Assembly: GCA_023663615.1 (NCBI GenBank)
Contig: JAMPHA010000001.1
Coordinates: 372,001 to 436,000, forward strand
DNA: 64,000 nucleotides
DNA from: DLAJ01 sp023663615
Lineage (GTDB): Bacteria > Bacillota > Clostridia > Lachnospirales > Lachnospiraceae
Reading direction: 5' to 3'
Shown: positions 59,991 through 64,000 of the stretch, piece by piece
Position numbering within the stretch: the first letter of the stretch is position 1
Layout: each line of letters opens with the position of its first letter
Position numbers and translations under genes: made by a program
The notes under the pieces: model-generated
Told to the model about the DNA's origin: nothing
The model's input: the letters and a program-made list of their open reading frames with translations, nothing else
Databases searched by the model: none

Positions 59991-61969
59991 GTTTCCGCTT
60001 CACTCTCCGCTTTCTTCTTTTTCTCACTCTGCCCGCGCCCTGTCTTCACAGGCGCAGTTCCTTTTTTCTCCTCTGACCGCATCCCGACAAGCACCTGAAT
60101 ACTCCGCCCCTGCGCCGTCGTATGACCGTCCGTTTTCCACTCGTTTACGCCGAAGCTGTCGTCAAGCGCCGTATCCATGACAAGCTTCCACACATATCCT
60201 TTTCTCAACTTCGGCAATGCGAAACGCTGCTCCGTCCAATGCATATTATAGGCGACGTAAACATCCGCATCCTGCCCGCCCTTCTGGTTCCCGTAAGCGC
60301 CCGCATACATCAGCCCCATATGACGGTGGCTGCTCTCTGCATGGAACCGATACGCCTCCTCGGAATGAAACGAAATCTCAGGATAGCCGCAGGAAAGCCT
60401 GTCCACATAACTGCACTCTCCTTTTTTGCGGAAAACGGGATGCGCCGCGCGAAATGCCAGCAGCTTTTTCATGAAATCCCGCTGTCTCTCCACCCATGCG
60501 CCGCTGTTCCAATCTTTCCAGCCGACCACGTTATCCTGACAGTACGGATTATTGTTTCCTCTCTGTGTATTGCAGTCCTCATCGCCCGCCATCAGAAACG
60601 GCGTTCCCTGCGAGAGCACGACCATTGCCATCGCATTGCGCATCTGCCGCATACGCAGCTTCATGATGGCGGATTTCCGGCTCATTCCTTCCACTCCGCA
60701 GTTCCAGCTGTAATTCTGATCACTGCCGTCCCGGTTATCCTCGCCGTTTGCCTCATTGTGCTTATGATCATAAGACACAAGATCGTAGAGCGTAAAGCCG
60801 TAATAATTTGTGATATAGTGCAGCACGCCGTTTTTGGCGGGGTTCGTGACAAAATGCCACATCATCGTCTGAAGCGTATCACTGTCACTCTTTAAGTATC
60901 TGCGCGCATCCGTCAGAAAACGATCCGTCGCGGCTGCAAGATTGCGGTACTCCGGTATCTCATTTCCCTTATAGATCTGCTCATACGGAAATCCGTAGTA
61001 AATGAGCTTGGTATTGCTGAAAAGAGGCTCCGTCGCAAGCAGCGTCACCGGAATGTCGTTTCCCATCAGATGAACCCCGTCGATATGATATTCCAAGACC
61101 CAGTATTTCAATACCTCCAGGATATAGCCCTGCTTACAGGAATCGGGAAAATAAAACTGACAGATAACCTCAATGCCGTTTTTATGCAGTTCCCTGATCA
61201 TCAGCTTTAACTCATTCACGCAGTCCCCGGACGCCGCATAGGACGCTTTCGGCGCAAAATAGTATGCGTCGCAGTATCCCCAGTAATTGATACGCGCCTC
61301 CGGCTCGCCCGGCTTGTCCATATAGTGGCTGACGGCATACTGCATCGTAGTGTCGTTTTCCTGCCAATCCGTCTCGGAAAATTCATAGAGCGGCATAAAT
61401 TCCATGTTCTTGACGCCAAGCTCTTTCAGATAGGAGATCTTTTCGATCACGCCCGCAAACGTTCCTTTTTTCTTTACCCCGGAACCCGGCGCTTTGGTAA
61501 AACCGCGCACATGAGTACAGTAAAAAACGCTGTCCTCATACGGCGTCCGAAGCGGCGCATCCCCCTGCCAGTCGAAATTTTCCTCCAGGATTCCCGCGCG
61601 AAACCGCGGTTTTGTAACGGCGCGCGTCTCTACAGGTCCTCTGCCGGCGCGCTCCATTCCTGCCGCCCCCCAGCGCTCGCTGCCAATGACCCGTCTGGCA
61701 TAAGCATCCATTCGGATCTCGTCCCCGTCGTAAAAATGATACTCATAGGAAATATTCGGATTCCGCGCAATGGACAGACAACAGATATTTCCGATCCGGT
61801 CCTCTCTTCTGAACGGAATCCTGCATTCGTTCCCGCTCTTGCTGTCATAAAGGATCACGCCGCATTCGTTCTGCGTATGCATGACCGCGGCAAAATTGAT
61901 CCTATCCTCAATGATCGTCGCCCCGAGCGGATATGGGACGCCTTTTCTGTGCTCAATCTCGTGTCTCAT
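59987..61969 (-). CDS. GlgX/isoamylase-like protein lacking GH13 catalytic residues (putative pseudoenzyme)
   Basis: 660 residues from the ATG at 61969 (AGGG spaced for it). N-terminal CBM48-like domain (KGVPYPLGATIIEDRINFAA) and a GH13_11 body with THVRGFTKAPGSG and NEANGEDNRDGS, SWNCGVEG, plus GDEDCNTQRGNNNPYCQD near the end. The catalytic sites are gone: region I reads EVICQFYFPD instead of the D-x-x-x-N-H motif, the B-domain loop is missing, region II reads HIDGVHLMGN with neither Arg nor nucleophile Asp, and region IV reads ITNYYGF in place of the HD pair. Probably a glycan-binding or scaffold protein. Confidence 0.8.
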   Translation of the reverse strand: MRHEIEHRKGVPYPLGATIIEDRINFAAVMHTQNECGVILYDSKSGNECRIPFRREDRIGNICCLSIARNPNISYEYHFYDGDEIRMDAYARRVIGSERWGAAGMERAGRGPVETRAVTKPRFRAGILEENFDWQGDAPLRTPYEDSVFYCTHVRGFTKAPGSGVKKKGTFAGVIEKISYLKELGVKNMEFMPLYEFSETDWQENDTTMQYAVSHYMDKPGEPEARINYWGYCDAYYFAPKASYAASGDCVNELKLMIRELHKNGIEVICQFYFPDSCKQGYILEVLKYWVLEYHIDGVHLMGNDIPVTLLATEPLFSNTKLIYYGFPYEQIYKGNEIPEYRNLAAATDRFLTDARRYLKSDSDTLQTMMWHFVTNPAKNGVLHYITNYYGFTLYDLVSYDHKHNEANGEDNRDGSDQNYSWNCGVEGMSRKSAIMKLRMRQMRNAMAMVVLSQGTPFLMAGDEDCNTQRGNNNPYCQDNVVGWKDWNSGAWVERQRDFMKKLLAFRAAHPVFRKKGECSYVDRLSCGYPEISFHSEEAYRFHAESSHRHMGLMYAGAYGNQKGGQDADVYVAYNMHWTEQRFALPKLRKGYVWKLVMDTALDDSFGVNEWKTDGHTTAQGRSIQVLVGMRSEEKKGTAPVKTGRGQSEKKKKAESEAET

Positions 61970-62069
61970 AGAGTGCCCTTCCATTCCGTTTTCGTATCGC
62001 CCTGTCTTTGGGTTGCCTGCAAAGCTATATGTAGTATAACACAAATTTTTTTCTTTTCCTATCCAAACC

Positions 62070-62098
62070 TTGCTTTTTTCCTATGCTTTCTATAAAAT
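62070..62098 (+). promoter_or_regulatory. Candidate promoter for the DUF1292 gene
   Basis: TTGCTT (62070-62075), 17-base spacer, TAAAAT (62093-62098). The opposing strand carries a TATACT (62038-62033) upstream of the GlgX-like gene without a clear -35. Confidence 0.55.
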
Positions 62099-62164
62099 AA
62101 TAAAAAAATCTGTGTTACATGATGCAATTATGTAAACCAAAACAGAGAGCAGGGAGGTTTTGTT

Positions 62165-62515
62165 ATGTCTGAAAAAAGAAATGAAGACGCATTGGCGCAG
62201 CTTCGTGCCGACGAGGAACTGGTCACATTAGACGTCTACCATGACGACGGCTATACAACCTGCATTGTCGCGGCGATTCTGACGATCCCCGAATCCGAAC
62301 GCCGATATGTCGCGCTGCTTCCGGTTGATGCGCACGGCGAATACAGTCCCGACCGCGCCTGGTTCTACCGCTATCTGACCGATGAGACGAATCCCGATGC
62401 CGAGCCGGATATTGAAAATATCACGGACGACGAGGAACTGGAAGCCGTGATAGACCGCTATGACGAATATTTGGATGAAATTGCTTTCGACGAGCTGCTC
62501 GCGGAAGATGATTAA
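62165..62515 (+). CDS. DUF1292 family protein
   Basis: 116 residues, strongly acidic. DUF1292 pattern: LVTLDVYHDDGYTTCIVAA, then IPESERRYVALLPVDAHGE and WFYRYLTDE, ending in a Glu/Asp-rich tail. Function unknown. GGGAGG precedes the ATG. A weak bidirectional hairpin (ATGATT/AATCAT at 62508-62523, then T5) lies at the converging ends with the helicase gene. Confidence 0.88.
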   Translation: MSEKRNEDALAQLRADEELVTLDVYHDDGYTTCIVAAILTIPESERRYVALLPVDAHGEYSPDRAWFYRYLTDETNPDAEPDIENITDDEELEAVIDRYDEYLDEIAFDELLAEDD

Positions 62516-62527
62516 AAAATCATTTTT

Positions 62528-64000
62528 TCAGATCAGGTCCCGTAAGAACCGGGATATTTGAAATTTTTGATCGCCCTGCTTATGAACGCACGTCATGAGC
62601 AGGGTTTTTCTTGCCCTTGTCATCGCCACATAAAGCAGCCGCCGCTCCTCCTCGATTTCCTCCGGCAGAAACGCTTTTTTATGCGGGACCACGCCCTCGT
62701 TTAAGTATGGGAGCACGACATGATCGAACTCAAGTCCCTTGCAGGCATGCATGGTGACCACCTGCATCCGGCAGTGCGCCTCACTTGTCGGACTAAAAAT
62801 ACGCCGACCGTCCGCGACGGCGCGAAGCCACTCTTTCTGACTCTGCATACCGACCGCCTCCCGCTCCAGCGCCGCCAACACGGCAAGCGCCTCCGCTCTC
62901 GCCCCGCCTTCCCTGACGATCTCTTCCGGCAGTGTGCGCTCATAGCCGATGCCTCTGCGCAGATAAGGGATTGCCGCGCGCGGCGGAAGTCCCCGGAGGC
63001 ATTGCAGTTGTCTCCAAAAAGAGCGCAGAATCTGCTCCATGGCGGCATTCCCCTCATAAAATCGTAACAGCTCCGCCAGATTTCCGCCGCTCGCGATGAC
63101 TGCCTGTCTGCTTACGGCCCGGTAGGGTTTATTGACGATACGAAGCAGTGCTTCCAAATGTTCCGGTGAGGACGCGGCACTGTCTGTTCTTCTCATGCAG
63201 TTCTGCATCGGCGCGCCTTCTGTGCTCCTCATGCAGTTCTGCATTGGCGCGCCGCCTGCCGCAAGCATGAGATAGGCAAGCACATCCTTCGCGACAGGAT
63301 GTTCATAGATATTTTTTTCTTTTCTGCCGCGCGCGGCGGCAATGCGGATGCCCGCCTGTCCGATCAGCCGTTCCATTTCCGCCGCCTGCGCGTTCGTGCG
63401 CACAATGACTGCCGCCGTCTCATTTTTCGGAATGCTGCGCAGCGCCTCGCAGACTGCGCGCGTCTGCGTTTTCTTTTCCTCGCAGACAACAAGCCGCACG
63501 GTTCCGTCCGCTGCCCCGCCTGCCGCGACTTCTTTTTGGTAGCGCAGCCTATTCTGTACGATCAGGTGCTTTGCGGCATCCACGATCCGCCTTCCGCTGC
63601 GGTAATTGACCGTCAGATAACAGGTCCGGATATGTGGATAATACGCCCGCAGGGCGAGCATCAGCCTCGTATCCGAGCCGCGGAACCCGTAAATGGACTG
63701 GTCATCGTCCCCCACGACAAACAGATTATCGCGCGGTGCGGCAATGATGCGCAGAATGGAAAACTGCATCGGGCTGACATCCTGAAATTCGTCCACCAGA
63801 AAATACCGGTATCTGTCCCGCCAATAAGCGAGTATCCGCGCGTTTCGCTCATCCTGCAAAAGCTTGAGACATCCGGCGGTAATATCCTCAAAGTCAAGAA
63901 CGCCAAGCTCCCTGCATGCCTCCCCGTATTCCCGCAAGATTTCTTCTCCTATGGCTTCTGCATCCACAGCGGCATGTTTCTCCGCTGCGCTCATCGCACC
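62528..64000 (-). CDS. UvrD/PcrA-like ATP-dependent DNA helicase (N-terminal part outside window)
   Basis: The frame runs off the end of the window, so the ATG at 63994 is not the true start and the Walker A motif is not visible. Visible motifs: DEFQDVSPMQF (II), GDDDQSIYGFRGSD (III), VNYRSGRRIVDAAK (IV), the MHACKGLEFDHVVLPYLNEG region (V) and EEERRLLYVAMTRARKTL (VI). Superfamily 1 3'-5' helicase of the UvrD/PcrA/Rep class, acting in repair or replication restart. A 36-nt duplication inserts 12 residues in the middle. Confidence 0.92.
   Translation of the reverse strand, partial: GAMSAAEKHAAVDAEAIGEEILREYGEACRELGVLDFEDITAGCLKLLQDERNARILAYWRDRYRYFLVDEFQDVSPMQFSILRIIAAPRDNLFVVGDDDQSIYGFRGSDTRLMLALRAYYPHIRTCYLTVNYRSGRRIVDAAKHLIVQNRLRYQKEVAAGGAADGTVRLVVCEEKKTQTRAVCEALRSIPKNETAAVIVRTNAQAAEMERLIGQAGIRIAAARGRKEKNIYEHPVAKDVLAYLMLAAGGAPMQNCMRSTEGAPMQNCMRRTDSAASSPEHLEALLRIVNKPYRAVSRQAVIASGGNLAELLRFYEGNAAMEQILRSFWRQLQCLRGLPPRAAIPYLRRGIGYERTLPEEIVREGGARAEALAVLAALEREAVGMQSQKEWLRAVADGRRIFSPTSEAHCRMQVVTMHACKGLEFDHVVLPYLNEGVVPHKKAFLPEEIEEERRLLYVAMTRARKTLLMTCVHKQGDQKFQISRFLRDLI
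63192..63263 (-). repeat. Two tandem copies of a 36-nt coding repeat in the helicase gene
   Basis: Copies start at 63192 and 63228, with about 80 percent identity; they encode GAPMQNCMRSTE and GAPMQNCMRRTD. Length is a multiple of three, so the frame is kept. Confidence 0.88.

Overview
This window comes from a flagellated, Gram-positive member of the Clostridia, most likely a Lachnospiraceae species. Four things point that way: the flagellar/chemotaxis gene order flhA-flhF-flhG-pilZ-cheB-cheA-cheW-cheC-cheD-fliA, followed by a DUF342 gene and a YlmC/YmxH-type sporulation gene; a T-box leader on tyrS; strong AGGAGG-type ribosome binding sites with sigma-A promoters; and ECF-type vitamin uptake next to coaX/coaBC. 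I see no rRNA, tRNA, CRISPR array, prophage or transposase gene. All calls rest on reading the sequence and family knowledge; no database search was run.

Layout. 1-9.7 kb is the distal part of a flagellar/chemotaxis operon ending in an intrinsic terminator after fliA. 9.8-14.9 kb continues with a FapA-like protein, a coiled-coil membrane protein, a Pro/Thr-stalked MltG-like membrane protein and a YlmC/YmxH protein. 14.9-22.5 kb holds nrdR, a Cache/HD-GYP/receiver protein, a half-size EamA transporter, an orphan TrpB2, and panT-like/coaX/coaBC. A 100-base run of N (22577-22676) is an assembly gap, so order and orientation of the two halves are not proven. After it come three + strand genes (23.0-24.5 kb) for a Cys/Gly-rich protein and two unknowns. 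Most of the rest is on the minus strand: an unknown membrane protein, tyrA, a PilZ protein, a small DUF3990/DUF3791 gene group behind T-box-controlled tyrS, a diguanylate cyclase, a histidine kinase/response regulator pair, pgeF-yraN-ylqH, leuS, a LytTR-DUF3021-ABC exporter module, a polyphosphate-polymerase (VTC)/DUF4956/Cthe_2159-type surface module, a small alarmone synthetase, a response regulator/ABC/kinase module, a metallo-beta-lactamase-fold protein, a beta-propeller lactonase, a DUF5662 protein, a GlgX-like protein that has lost its catalytic residues, and the end of a UvrD/PcrA-like helicase. Plus-strand exceptions are a DUF1266 lipoprotein, an AEC transporter, exoA, an AraC regulator and a DUF1292 gene.

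How it works together. The chemotaxis genes supply receptor adaptation (CheB, CheD), the kinase and coupling protein (CheA, CheW) and a CheY-P phosphatase (CheC). A diguanylate cyclase, an HD-GYP phosphodiesterase candidate and two PilZ proteins give a complete cyclic-di-GMP circuit, with one PilZ gene inside the flagellar operon as a probable motor brake.

Most worth a second look: (1) the DUF3791-DUF3990-small protein group behind tyrS, a candidate ADP-ribosyltransferase toxin/antitoxin locus; (2) the catalytically dead GlgX homologue; (3) three families of dispersed palindromic elements sitting at gene 3' ends; (4) a perfect eight-copy heptanucleotide repeat between pilZ and cheB; (5) a 21-bp-period direct repeat that fits a LytTR autoregulatory site.
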